From: Pyrenophora tritici-repentis
Lineage: Eukaryota; Ascomycota; Dothideomycetes; Pleosporales; Pleosporaceae
Assembly: GCF_003171515.1 (NCBI RefSeq)
Contig: NC_089390.1
Location: forward strand, 2,914,001 to 2,978,000
Length of the DNA stretch: 64,000 bases
Reading direction: 5' to 3'
Positions 19,211 to 30,499 of the stretch are shown one piece after another (positions within the stretch are counted from its first letter, which is position 1; every line of letters starts with the position of its first letter). The notes beneath the pieces are model-generated. The model had not been told where the DNA came from and did not search any database. It was given only the letters and a program-made list of their open reading frames with translations. The position numbers were made by a program, and so were the translations under genes.

Positions 19211-20273
19211 TTAGACGGCAGATAAGCCACCATCCAAATTCACCACGCAATTATGTGCATACTTGTTTTGTGCGAGGAAAAGTGCTGCATGTGCGATTTC
19301 TTCCGGTGATCCAAAGCGGCCTAGTGGGATGCGTTTCTCAAGGTTGGCTTTGTCTAGGTCTAGGAATGGAAAGGTTGTTCTTGTTAGCTTTCTAGTTTCT
19401 CCTTGTACGACATATACGCACCTTTTGTCATATTCGTCTCAACATAGCCAGGTACAATCGCGTTAACGCGCACCTTGTGACTGGCATATTCGGTCGCCAG
19501 CGCGCGGGTGAACCCCAAAACACCTGCTTTCGCCGCTGCATACGCAACAGCGCCGTATCCTCCGTGGAGACCTAGCAGTGAGCTTACATTGATGACGACG
19601 GGGTCGTGGGCTTTCTCCGCATCAGCAGAGCGTTTGAGGTATCCGTGTCTAAAGAGTTGCTCATAGCGTTAGTACACCGATCGTAATCTCATTTCTTGCA
19701 TTCCGGACAAGGGTGAATAAATAAATATAGCACGTACCGTAAAAGGAACCTTGTGCCATGCATCATTGCATTGAGATTGGCTTTGATTATTTCATCGATT
19801 TCTTCCTCGCTCTGCGCCGAGAAGAGCTTCGCTTGAGTTCGACCGGCGCAATTGACTACTACGTCTATACGTGAGCTCACTGGTGGAGTTTTGGTAGAGG
19901 CTGGCCTGGGTAGGCGGGCTGCGAAGGGTCCAGAGGGCGCGGTTGTCCAGAACAATGTGGCGTGGGTTATGTCTCCTGCCATGTATCCGTGCTGCAGGCT
20001 TGCAGATAGATCCGGTGTAATTGGCTTGAGTAATTCATCGCCTGCTACTACTGAATGTTGGACTGTGTCGGGTAACGTGCGTGGTTGCTCATTGGATGTT
20101 GACGATGGTGTGCTTGATGGTATAGGTTTTAGAGTTGCTACCGCGGCTTTAAGATCCTCTTCTGAGCGGGATATCAAAGTGCAACGGTATGCGTTCTTTG
20201 CAAACAACTGTGCGATAGCTAGGCCTATACCTCGGCTTCCGCCTGTTATAAGGACGTGAGGTGGTCTCGCCAT
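19211..20273 (-). CDS. Short-chain dehydrogenase, 3-oxoacyl-ACP reductase (FabG/OAR1)-like
   Basis: NAD(P)H-dependent reductase, plausibly of mitochondrial type II fatty-acid synthesis. Exons 20273-19738, 19648-19422 and 19359-19211 (introns 19737-19649 and 19421-19360) give 303 residues. Rossmann start VLITGGSRGIGLAIAQLF lies at 7-24. NCAG is near 138, the catalytic Ser is in VINVSSLLGLHGG, and the YxxxK motif is YAAAKAGVLGFTRALA, then VNAIVPGYVETNMTK. The end reads LGRFGSPEEIAHAALFLAQN and NLDGGLSAV. An insert of about 75 low-complexity residues separates the cofactor loop from NCAG, longer than in bacterial FabG. The last intron has two in-frame acceptors 6 nt apart (exon start 19359 or 19353). 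Assignment to OAR1 rather than another SDR is inference. Confidence 0.75.
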
Positions 20274-20588
20274 GGTCGTTAGGTAAGAGCGATCTCAAAG
20301 TCTACCAGCTGGCCGCCAACCAGATTCTGATTATTCTCCCAAAGCGGTCGCACTTTGTTGAAGGTAATTGAACTGGTTGAGTTTTCCTAAGGTGATCTCG
20401 ACAAGACGTGGGACAGATGTAATAGAAGTGATCAGAGCTAACGTTACCGGTACTTACGCGAGAAAACGTGACAGCGCGACGGCGGAGCCATTCCCCGCGA
20501 TCTTTATCCCTGTGCGCCTCAACGCCCCACGACCCTGCCCATCGGCAAACGTCTTTCTTCCGGAACACTACATGCACATATCGCGGCT
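20274..20588. promoter_or_regulatory. Divergent promoter region of the SDR gene and elongin C
   Basis: 315 bp between opposite starts. The frames crossing it (20302-20577 and 20368-20676) are not supported. No factor site could be assigned. Confidence 0.4.
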
Positions 20589-21068
20589 ATGGCAGACAAC
20601 AAGACCACCGAGTACGTCACTCTCGTGTCCAACGACGGCTACGAATTCAAGCTCCTCCGCTCCGCAGCCTGCATAGCGGGCACCATCAAGAAGGCGCTGG
20701 ACCCCATGTGTACTGCCCACACCACCTTTTCTCAACTCCAAGCCTTTACTAACAGACCTGAATAGCCGGCTTCCGAGAGAACACACAGAATCGCGTTGAT
20801 CTGCCCACCATCAAGTACGTCGAATCCTACGGTTATTTCCCACATTGGGTATGACGAACATGCTGACTTAATGGAAACGTAGTGGCGTTGTGCTAGAAAA
20901 AGTCTGCGAATACCTTTATTATAACCAGAAGCACGCCGAAAGCAAGGACGTTTCTGATATGGACATACCGCCAGAGCTGTGTTTGGAGCTGTTGATTGCT
21001 GCGGATTATCTTGACGGTATGTGATAGCGTACAAGGAAGATGGCCATGTACTGACAAGTCTAGTATGA
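20589..21068 (+). CDS. elc1: Elongin C (Elc1), BTB/Skp1-fold adaptor
   Basis: Adaptor of cullin-RING ubiquitin ligases and of elongin complexes. Four exons, 20589-20709, 20766-20814, 20883-21016 and 21064-21068, give 102 residues, the usual size. The protein starts MADNKTTEYVTLVSNDGYEF, then AACIAGTIKKALDP, SGFRENTQNRVDLPTI, GVVLEKVCEYLYYNQKH, and ends LLIAADYLDV, the normal elongin C terminus. The last coding exon holds only five bases: two complete the final Val codon and three are the stop. Introns are 47-68 nt. Each splice restores a family block, which supports the model despite the tiny exons. Divergent from the SDR gene. Confidence 0.9.
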
Positions 21069-21347
21069 GCGTATCTTGGGAACTACTGAGCTACTACAGC
21101 CAGGCTCAAGGTTGCCTTTGGGAGGGCAACCAGCCGACTGAGACTCGTGGGCGGAGTATACAAGAGACGCCTACAGGGTCCATCCGGTGGTGATGTGTCT
21201 AGTAATAATATTCTAGGATGTCGACAACGCTGAAGTAATACTACGAAGCCATCACTCTGAACAAGCGGGGAGGGATTCGAGGCCCTCAGGGCGCGAGGAG
21301 GGGCGCAAGGTTTGGAGAGTTTGTTCATTACATGTACATATATACTC

Positions 21348-23408
21348 TCAATTACTACCTTGGAAAGAAAGCGCCTTTCTGTACGCAGCCCACAAGTGCA
21401 TCAAGATCGCCCAGGAACCTCGTACCACTCCCTTCAACCACTCTTTCGCATCCTCCAGTCCCAGTCCACTCCTCTTCAACCGCCACATCCCTCCAATAGC
21501 AAGTACAAGCGCAAGACCCCTGACCGCCCGCCTCATTCTCGTTTTCGCAATACCTCTACTCGTAAACTCAATGTTCCAGTCGTCCCACTTGGGGAATGTA
21601 CAACGGCGCCAGAAATCGACTTGTGTATATGGGTAGACAGTCGAGTTCCAACCGTCTGCAGTGTAGTACCAGCTCGAACACCCACTCTGCCAAACGGTGT
21701 TCTTGAGAGCGCGTTGCATTTCAGCTGTGTAGGCTACCTCGGCAGAGTGCTTGACATCAACTGTGCGAGCCTCGTCGTTGAGGATAAGTCGGATAAAGTT
21801 GAGCGAGTAGTTCACCATGTCTAGGCTGAGAGTTAGCAATGTAGTCAACAAGTGTCCATGAAACTTACTCTCGCTGGCCATGACGACAGATGAGTGTCCA
21901 GTCGCAGTATTTGGCCCGAATATCATCATGAAGTTTGGGAAACCGTCGACGGCAGTACCTTGGTACGCCTGGGCGCCTCCTCGTTCTTCCATGACTTGTA
22001 CTAGGTCCTTGCCTCCTTTGCCAATGACCTTGAGCGGGTGTAGCCAACGCGTAGTGTCGAAGCCGTTTGCCAAGACGATGATATCAGCTGGAATCTCCCT
22101 CTCGGGATGCTCATCCTCTTTCACGCTACGCGGGTACGTTACACCAGGTCCAATGACAACACCGTCTTCAGTGATCCGATTCAGCGGTTGGGTGGTCAAC
22201 TCTATCTTTGGGTTGTTCAGACTCTGTAGCCATCTCTTGTCGTAGATGCGTCGTTTACATCCTACACCGTAATCTGGCGTCATCATCTCCCAGTACTTTT
22301 CCGGCACATTTTTTCGCATGTGCTCAAGCGTCTTCTCTTCGTATTCTTTCCTTCCCTCCTCAGCATACGGTGTGTTGGGAAAGAGCTTGAGAAATCCGGC
22401 TTCTGCACCAGCAAAAATAGTGAATCGAAGGAGCTCTTTTAACCCGGGTATGTATTTCATGAGTCTTGGCCCGTTCTTCTCCCACCACTCATCGCCACCG
22501 GGGGCTGGGAAGGCAGGTACAACCCATGGGGGTGATCTCATCAACTGAGTGACAGATTTGGCATTGTAAGGGGCATTGGGAAGGCGTGGGACGAGCTGCG
22601 CGGAACTGCATCCTGTCCCTACCACCACCACATTCTTGTCCGTAAATTCGATCATATCATCCCACCGAGCCGAGTGAAACATTTTGCCCTTGAAGTTCTC
22701 GATGCCTTTGATCTCGTCCGGCCAGCCTTTGGGCTCGACCAGGCCGCCTACACAGCTGAGCACAACTTTTGCTTTTACAACTTCCGTCTCGGAGTATACC
22801 GCGTATTCGCCCCTTTCTTGTGCAATCTTGATACGCTCCTTGGAGGAGAGGTCGCCCATGCCGGCGATCAAACGGCGGAGTGTAACTTCCCATAGTTGCT
22901 CATCTTCGAGCCATTTGCAGCATTCAATGTCGGTATTGAGCTCGATCTTGTCGGTAATCTTGTATTTGTCGCAGACTTGGTGATAGTAGCGTACGATTTC
23001 TTTGCCGGGTGGGTGAAACGAGGTCCAGTTGGGGTTTTGCGCGAAGGAGAAAGAGTAGAATACTGCAGGTACATCACTATGTACGTAGAATTTAGCTTTG
23101 ATTTCTGGAAATAGATAGCTTGTGATAGAAATGGGTCACATTGTTTGAAAATATGGATGCTTGGAGTTTTGTTCGGTATAGGGGATTCTGAGGCCATACC
23201 ACGCAACACCTGGGTATCTATTGATCCACCAAGTTCCTCCGATTCCAGCTTGACGGTCGAATATACGAAACTGGTCAAAGCCCAGCTGCTGTTTCAGCTG
23301 ACATGCCATGGCAATCCCAGATGCTCCAGCCCCAACAATGATGACGGGGTAGTACGTGTATGCATCTTTCTCATAGCCGTTGACTCTTCGTATCGTTTCT
23401 TTAATCAT
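21348..23408 (-). CDS. Flavin-dependent monooxygenase, Baeyer-Villiger type
   Basis: Exons 23408-23200, 23076-21869 and 21820-21348 (introns 23199-23077 and 21868-21821) give 629 residues. First Rossmann motif: VIIVGAGASGIAMACQLKQQ near residue 22. GGTWWINRYPGVACDVPAV is formed across splice 1. The BVMO fingerprint is FKGKMFHSARWDD near 190. The second, NADP-type Rossmann motif is NVVVVGTGCSSAQLVPRLP, followed by IIVLANGFDTTRWLHP and FPNFMMIFGPNTATGHSSV. The C-terminus has a hydrophobic helix (GLALVLAIGGMWRL) after an Arg-rich stretch, which may anchor it to a membrane. Such enzymes oxidise ketones or participate in secondary metabolism; the substrate is unknown. Convergent with elongin C; no biosynthetic partner is adjacent. 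Confidence 0.88.
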
Positions 23409-24060
23409 GTTGGCGTCTCCAATACAAAAAAGAGCGGTGTAGATGAATATTCACGTCAAATAACTAGTGTGTTGGCAAATACAGGAGGAAATGTGCGCAA
23501 TGAATTTGCTTGTAGCTGAACTTTAGCACGGCTGAACCAACCCCGGGCTTGGTCGCGTGTAACGTGGGGCGGTACAGCGCAACCGATGGCAAGTGGCGAC
23601 CTGGAAATGTGCCTCGGTACAGATGTCGACTTGTTAGGGACATGGCAACAACGGTCAGGTGTCTGTCGTGAACAAGATTGGTGGCTGCACAACCTGGTTT
23701 GCTAGATTAAGTTACCGTCACCTGGGCGAAGGCTCCCGTGCCGTTCTTGCCCGGGGCTCCATCTGCTGGGAAAGTATATGAGTAGTACATCCACGGGTAA
23801 GCCATCACAGTGGTAATGAATACGTGTGTTCCCAAGTAAATTGTGGGGGAAGTTTGAAGTTTGGAGATGAGATGTTAGATGTATTTGGCCGACTTGATGT
23901 AATTGCGCCGTAAGGCCGAGACGTACATACATAGAATCACGGCTACCCAGCTAACATTACGCCCCGTTCGTAGATATGATAGTTGCTAGAACTAGCGCAA
24001 TCTTTTCCATCGCTGTGAAGATGACGGTAGCTTGCACTACTTGTTGGAGCGGCCCGTTGT

Positions 24061-24130
<70 letters not shown>

Positions 24131-24360
24131 GACGCAGTGCTCTCACGTGGGCACGCGGAGGGCACGGACCCGACCGCTATTCGTTCGCGAAGCTTGACCT
24201 CATCGACGCAAGATTGAACAGAGCCTCAATGATTTCCTCGGTACCAACGATTCACCCCAGGGCTCTGTAGAAAAACTGTGCCGCTCTTTGACCATCATGT
24301 TCTTCTCGCGAAGAATTTAAACATCTGCATTGTCCCCCAGCAAGGACGTAATTCGACACC
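23409..24360. other. Intergenic region between BVMO and tfb4
   Basis: 0.95 kb of divergent upstream sequence for the monooxygenase gene (-) and tfb4 (+). It contains the (GTA)n microsatellite at 24061-24130. No gene is visible; the frames at 23943-24197 are poly-Thr or poly-Ser artefacts of the microsatellite. Confidence 0.5.
24061..24130 (+). repeat. Trinucleotide microsatellite (GTA)n
   Basis: 70 bp of uninterrupted GTA/TAG repeat, about 23 copies, with no visible substitution. It lies 230 bp upstream of the tfb4 start. Perfect purity suggests recent expansion and likely length variation between strains. Confidence 0.97.
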
Positions 24361-25579
24361 ATGAACACTATCGATGGTTCCGACCGTCACGTCAATACAG
24401 AAGAGGGTATCTTCTCACAAAGTCCCAGCTAGGATGATTGCGACTAAAACTTCATAGTTCCCCCGCCGTCTTTACTAGCCATCGTCCTCGATACCAATCC
24501 ACATGCGTGGGCGCATCTTTCATCGACTCTCTCACTCTCGGCCGCCCTTGCGAATATCCTCGTCTTCATCAACGCACACCTGGCTTCGGGCAACGCAAAT
24601 GAAGTCGCCGTCATAGCCTCGCACTCACACAAGACTGCCTTCCTCTATCCAACACCCTCGAGCCCGCAGCCTCAATCGCGACATGGCACCAATGGAGCTA
24701 CGAACGACAAGGTACACGACATGGCAGAGAGTGCAAACAAATACCGTCCATTTGCTGTAGTAGAGAGCGCCATTCTGCGCAACTTTGTAAAACTGCTCAA
24801 CGAGACGAAAGAGAGCCACCTGGAAGCGACACCCACGACACTTATCGGTGGCGCCCTCTCCCTAGCTCTCACCCACATCAACAAACAAACTATCCTACAT
24901 GCTCCAACCGCTGCTTCTGCCGAGAGCACAGCTCTCTCCGCACTTGCCGATTCCGAAAACGCCCACGTCGATCGTGTTCCCCTCACATCTCGTATCCTTA
25001 TCGTCTCCGTGTCTGGCGATCTAGCGAACCAATACATACCCGTCATGAACTCCATCTTTGCCGCACAACGGAAAAGGATACCCATAGACATTCTCAAGCT
25101 AGCAGGTGACACCGTTCTACTTCAGCAGGCGAGCGATGCGACTGGGGGCGTGTACATGAAGCCGGACCGCCCAGAGGGCCTGCTGCAGTACCTAATGATG
25201 GCATTTCTACCAGATGTAACGGCACGGACAAGTCTGGTAGTCCCGAGTGCCGGTGGTGTTGACTTTCGCGCAGCTTGTTTCTGTCACCGCAAGGTCGTTG
25301 ACATTGGCTTCGTCTGCAGTGTGTGCTTAAGCAGTAAGCCAAGCCATCAACATGTCTCAAATCATTGGATGTATGCTAACTACGCCAGTCTTTTGCAACC
25401 CGGACCTATCTGATAACCTCTGCATGACCTGCGGCTCTTATCTGTCGCTACGCAGTGCCGTGACCAATCCGCCAGCGTTGATACCTAGGAAGAAAAAGAA
25501 AAAGAAGAAGACTGGAACCGACTCAGCAACCCCGGGGGGGAATACTCCTGCAGGATCTGGCACGCCTCTGCATCCCTGA
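24361..25579 (+). CDS. tfb4: TFIIH core subunit Tfb4/p34
   Basis: Subunit of the TFIIH core that serves RNA polymerase II initiation and nucleotide excision repair. Exons 24361-24406, 24458-25333 and 25389-25579 (introns of 51 and 55 nt) give 370 residues. The von Willebrand A-like domain starts VPPPSLLAIVLDTNPHAW at about 16, continues LANILVFINAHLASGN and RILIVSVSGDLANQYIPVMN, and includes PIDILKLAGDTVLLQQASDA. The C-terminal C4 zinc finger (FCHRKVVDIGFVCSVCLS, then IFCNPDLSDNLCMTCGSYL) is created across the second splice, which confirms it. The tail holds a run of about eight lysines (RKKKKKKK), then a Gly/Thr/Pro-rich end. Confidence 0.93.
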
Positions 25580-27946
25580 ATCACTCCCCGCGTATCTGAA
25601 ACCGCCATCTTCAGATCGCCAGATTCACCGATGTACTTCCTTCTAGGACACGCATGCATATCTGCTAACCGTCCTCGGGCCGTGGCAAGCGAGATCCACT
25701 TGAATACATCCGCCCATAGCATGGAGAACACGGAGACTCAGATGGCAGGTTTATAGAGCCACTAACACCTCTGTACAATAGCCGCTCACCCGGATACGAA
25801 AGGCTAGTAAGAGGATCGATAGCAGCATCCGCTGTTAATAGTCTATTCGCCCAGGTCTGCAGCGCCATAGTACCCCTCCTTACATATATGCATCTCAGCA
25901 GAAATGTTTGAACACGGGGACTAAAGATCCCGAGGTCATTTCACCGAGCATGTCTCAGATGTTAATGGAACCAATGGATTCAATCTACTTAAGGGTGGTG
26001 GCTGTGGGGGAGAGCTTCAACCCAAATCACTTAGCACAGCTCATAGGGCCAGTCCGACGTGATAGGCTAGTATCCACATTCCAAGACCATCACACCATGA
26101 TCATATCAGGCATTTTCCAATAATCATGCGTTCGATAATCGGTGATTCGTAACCCTAATGCGCGATTGTGTCATCCGACTGGATTCTTGTTGTGTGAGAA
26201 ACCAATTGTCAAATGTTATAGATAGGCCAGAGATGGGGTCTACGATTTCAGCCAAAGGATTCAAGTATGCGACTGTGCATCAGGGATAGCGGGGCTGGGC
26301 GATGAAAAAGTAAAGTGAGATCAATGCAAGAAAGACCATTGGGGCACAATAGGCGAGCGGAGAACCAGCAGTGTAGTTTGATTGCATTCAGGCACCCTAT
26401 TTCTGGCCGCTAAGGGAAACATGCAAACCTCACCAGGGAGCTGTTGAATTCCCGTTGGACCTGCGTCTTACGTCTGATATTGCCTTAGACAGCTGCGGAG
26501 GTGCCGCAGGATACGGATAGACTGGCCGGGCGAAGGCGTGGGGTTGAGCTTGAACGGCCCGCATAGTTCGCACTGCTGCAAGCGACGGGACATTTAACGG
26601 CATCCGGAGTTTCAACTAACTATGACGTGTTGCGAAGCATTTATAAGCTTGCGCAGAACTCGTGTACCAGTACGCAGCCAGACTCGGCGATACGAGTTGA
26701 GTTGAGATCTTGTACTCATCTTTACTCTTCGTGGATCTGATATGGGGCAAAGGGTTTGATCGTCACCTGTAAGCTACGACGACCTTTGCCGTATTTGTAC
26801 TACGCCTAGCCTCGGTCAGGGTTGGCCTGGACATGTTTCCAAACTTCAACCACACGCGCGGCCTATCAGCCGCCTTGACGTTATCACAACCCTTGCTCCT
26901 GTTGCTCACCCATGCTCATCCAAAGCTGTGAGCCACATGCTTTCGGATTCATTTCGCTGATAGCGAATGCAGTGGTGATGGGCTGGCTTCTAACTTCCAT
27001 CTGACACGACCTTCAGGGCTCCCTGGGCGTTGCCTCGTGTTGGTCCGAAGACGATACAGTAATAGGGGTCTTGTTCAGAAAAGTCGTCGAAGATGTTGAG
27101 CATGTGAAGGAACATCGCAATCCATCAGGTATGACGGCGGACCAAGAGATAATATACACTGAATACTTAAAAGCAGAGCTTGCGGCAAATCCGTCCCACG
27201 GTCATCCCACACCTGTGGTTCGACAGCCGCAGCAGGCTCGGCGCCAAAAGGCCCGCTGTCTCCGCTCCGTACAAGCGTCGTCAATACCCTGTAGTTTGGC
27301 CTTCTCCTTAGCGATCGTCTCTGGGCCTATATTGGCTGACAGGGAGGAGGGACCCATCAATCTCGTCCGCCTGGATGAGACACCCCACTGCCGTGGCGTC
27401 CGTGGCATCGGGAGGAGGCCATATTCATGCCTGTCTGGGGAATTCGTCAAAGCGCCGCCGTATACTGCAGCAGAACGGGCTGGTGAGCATATGGAGCTTT
27501 GGTAATCTTGCAACCAGGCTCATATAGCCACCACGGACCCCCCACCTCCATTGTTGAAGTTTGTACAGCTTGTGTGTACCGAGCGGACCCGATTCCCGAA
27601 CGGTGTATACTTGTTACTTCGTTCCCTTGCACATCACAATCCCATCTTCGCTTCGGCAACTATTTTTTTGCGGTTTCGGCGCCATCTTTACTTGCTTTTA
27701 AAGACTTTTGGGGCTGACGCCAAGTGTGTCGACTCCCACCCCAGCCCTGAACCTGTGTGGTAGCGGTCTACTAGTCTTCACCTGCATCGACTGCACAATC
27801 TCTCCATTTCCACCTTAACAACCGTGCTGGATTCTGGAACAATATCTACATACCCCACGATTTCTCTCAACTGTACTTCGCGCTCGCCTCATCCATCGCA
27901 TTCATAGGAAGCCAAATCGCCAACTTACCCAGAAGAAGACGACATC
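25580..27946. other. Gene-poor region upstream of the ammonium transporter
   Basis: 2.4 kb, the largest gap in the window. Frames of 60-144 codons occur but none assembles into a recognisable protein. The best is 27071-27505 (+), whose first part, extended upstream to about 27017, looks coding-like but lacks an ATG or clear splice partner. GATA-type sequences (TGATAG near 26956, AGATAA at 27147) occur far upstream of the transporter and could be sites for the nitrogen regulator AreA, though such hexamers are common by chance. Confidence 0.45.
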
Positions 27947-29797
27947 ATGGATCCTGTTACATCGGGAATGGACCCCACTGTCCCTCTGGAGGCCTTTACC
28001 AATACGACATACGCTACGGGTGGTGACTCGAGGTTATACAATCTCAATGTATTCTACAACGTGAGTACTGGCCATGTGCATGAGTCGCATAAAACTTTGT
28101 GGTACGCGGGGCTAATGTCAAGGTTTCCAGCCCGGCGACATCGCTTGGATGATTACATCAACCGCTCTCGTGCTGCTCATGATCCCGGGCGTAGGGTCAG
28201 TCTCCCCAAACACGCTACAGCCCTTGTCATAGTCCTGTCATGTACACAAGTCTAATTGAACTACAGCTTCTTCTATTCGGGATTGGCACGAAGAAAGTCT
28301 GCGCTATCGCTACTATGGCTGTCCGTCATGGCGACGGCCGTCGTTTCCTTTCAATGGTTCTTCTGGGGTTACTCTCTAGCCTTTTCGCACAAGGCTGGAA
28401 AGTATATCGGCACCCTGGATAACTTCGCCTTAGTGGACGTGCTAGGCGCACCCTCGGTCGGAAGCCCGCGTATTCCTGATCTCTTGTTCTGTGTCTACCA
28501 GGGCATGTTCGCTGCTATTACGTACGTCTAGATCAGCCATTTAAGCGATGTATGTCAAAAGCTGACCGCGAATACAGCGTTGCTCTTGCCGTAGGTGCCG
28601 TTGCCGAGCGAGGACGCATGCTTCCATGCATCATCTACATGTTTGTCTGGACGACTGTCGTATACGACCCCATCGCATGCTGGACTTGGAACCCATCCGG
28701 ATGGGTCTTCCAGATGGGTGGTCTCGACTTTGCTGGTGGAACTCCTGTGCATATCGCATCCGGATGTGCTGCCCTCGGCTACTCGTACATGCTGGGGAAG
28801 CGAAGCGGTCATGGTACCCAGGAGCTCAACTACCGCCCCCACAACGTTACACATATCGTTATCGGCACCGTCTTCCTCTGGGTAGGATGGTTCGGCTTCA
28901 ACGCTGGCTCCGCCTTATCTGCTAACCTCCGAGCTGTCATGGCGGCTGTATGCACCAACCTTGCCGCGTGCGTTGGTGGAATTACCTGGTGCCTGGTTGA
29001 CTACCGCCTGGAACGCAAGTGGTCTACTGTTGGCTTCTGCTCTGGAGTAATTGCTGGTCTTGTGACCATCACTCCGGGATCTGGGTACGTCCCCGCTTGG
29101 TCTGCTGTCGTTTTTGGTGTGTGCGGTGGTATTGCTTGCAACTACGCTACCAAACTTAAATACTTCCTCCGATGCGACGATGCGCTCGACATCTTCGCTG
29201 TTCACGGTGTTGGCGGCTTCATTGGAAACATTCTTACCGCATTCTTTGCTGCGTAAGTTACCATGCGATCACAGATGGACGTTCCTTTGCTAATCGGTTT
29301 TAGTGACTACATAGCGCATCTCGACGGCTACACGGTCATCACGGGCGGCTTCCTCAACCACCACTGGATGCAGATGGCCTACCAACTTGCCGACTCCTTT
29401 ACTGGCGGCACCTACTCCTTCCTCGGAACCTGTCTCATCCTCGGTATCCTCGACTTTATCGGCAAATTTATTCCTGCCTTCAGGCTCCGCGCCAGCGAGG
29501 AGGAAGAGGCTGCTGGTATTGACGACGTTGAGATTGGCGAGTTCGCCGTAAGTTTTCCCACTCTTCCTTACTACTTGAAGTTGAACGAATACTAACACGA
29601 CCCTCTCACAGTACGACTACGTCGAGCTCACGCGTGAAGTCAAGGTTCCCGACGACGACATGGACGAGGCCATGTCGCTGTCGGCACACTCACTTGAACC
29701 TCATGGTGCACGCATGGCCATGACCAGCGCCCACGAAAAAAACCAAGCCTCGATCGGCTCTGATCACCAACTTGCAGAATGGGCCCATCGCGTATAA
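27947..29797 (+). CDS. Ammonium transporter, Mep2/MepA type
   Basis: Plasma-membrane ammonium channel or transceptor of the Amt/Mep/Rh family. Six exons, 27947-28060, 28131-28195, 28267-28521, 28578-29252, 29304-29547 and 29612-29797, give 512 residues with 11 expected membrane helices. Family blocks: GDIAWMITSTALVLLMIPGV, GFFYSGLARRKSALSLLWL, FDPI-like YDPIACWTWNPSGW, and the twin histidines H203 (DFAGGTPVHIASG) and about H354 (IFAVHGVGGFIGNIL). Yeast Mep1 and Mep3 have Glu at the first position, so the His marks a Mep2-like protein. The cytosolic tail starts YDYVELTREV and is acidic, then Ser/His-rich. Introns are 51-71 nt. The family is normally controlled by nitrogen status. Confidence 0.95.
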
Positions 29798-30499
29798 AAC
29801 GGTCATGTGCTTCTATCTCCGGCTGCGATTTCTTTTTCTTATTATTCATATATCGCTATATACCATTTTGTTTCTTTGTTGGGTGGTGGTCAGTTCAGTG
29901 TAAGAGTAGAAATCCTATATGAAAATGTGTATGTCTAGGAAGGGGGAAAGCGTCAATACGTTCGGGGACTGAGTTGTCAACGGAGATAACGACATCAACT
30001 TGTACAATAATCATTACCATTGCCACAAATAAGAATTTAGACTTCATATGATTGATCAGAGATGTAGAAGATGGTTGACACCTAGCATTCGAATTGACCA
30101 GGCCTGAACGCAAGAACAATCGTGGGATAGAAAAACCCCACGCACACTCACACACAAACATCCCCTCTAAGTTGCACATCATCTTTACAACAATACTAAA
30201 TTTGAACCCAATGGAACCCAACATATCCAGCTTGCATGCTTCGTATCCTTTGAGTGTACAACGAGCAAGTTGAACAGAAAAGGAAAGAACCAACGTCTGG
30301 CCAACCCAACGCACCCCCTTCACATGAATCATCCGTTTTGGATTTCCACTCTGTTGACCTCTCTGCCCATAGAAGTGCGTAGCGGCAAGCCGCCATATGC
30401 CCATTCGGTCCGGTCATCAGCCATAGAAATCCCTGTGATGTTTTGGTACCCACAGGAAACATAACCTCGGGCGACGAGCGTGGTCTCAATTACGAATCT
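29798..30499. other. Convergent 3' flank without a gene
   Basis: 700 bp between the convergent ends of the ammonium transporter and ckb genes. It is AT-rich, with a short CACACTCACACACAAA stretch near 30143. The frames 29895-30404 and 30196-30489 have no family character. Confidence 0.5.

Noticed and set aside
23943..24197. Poly-Thr and poly-Ser frames on both strands
   Set aside because: Created by the GTA microsatellite; no start context or flanking coding sequence.
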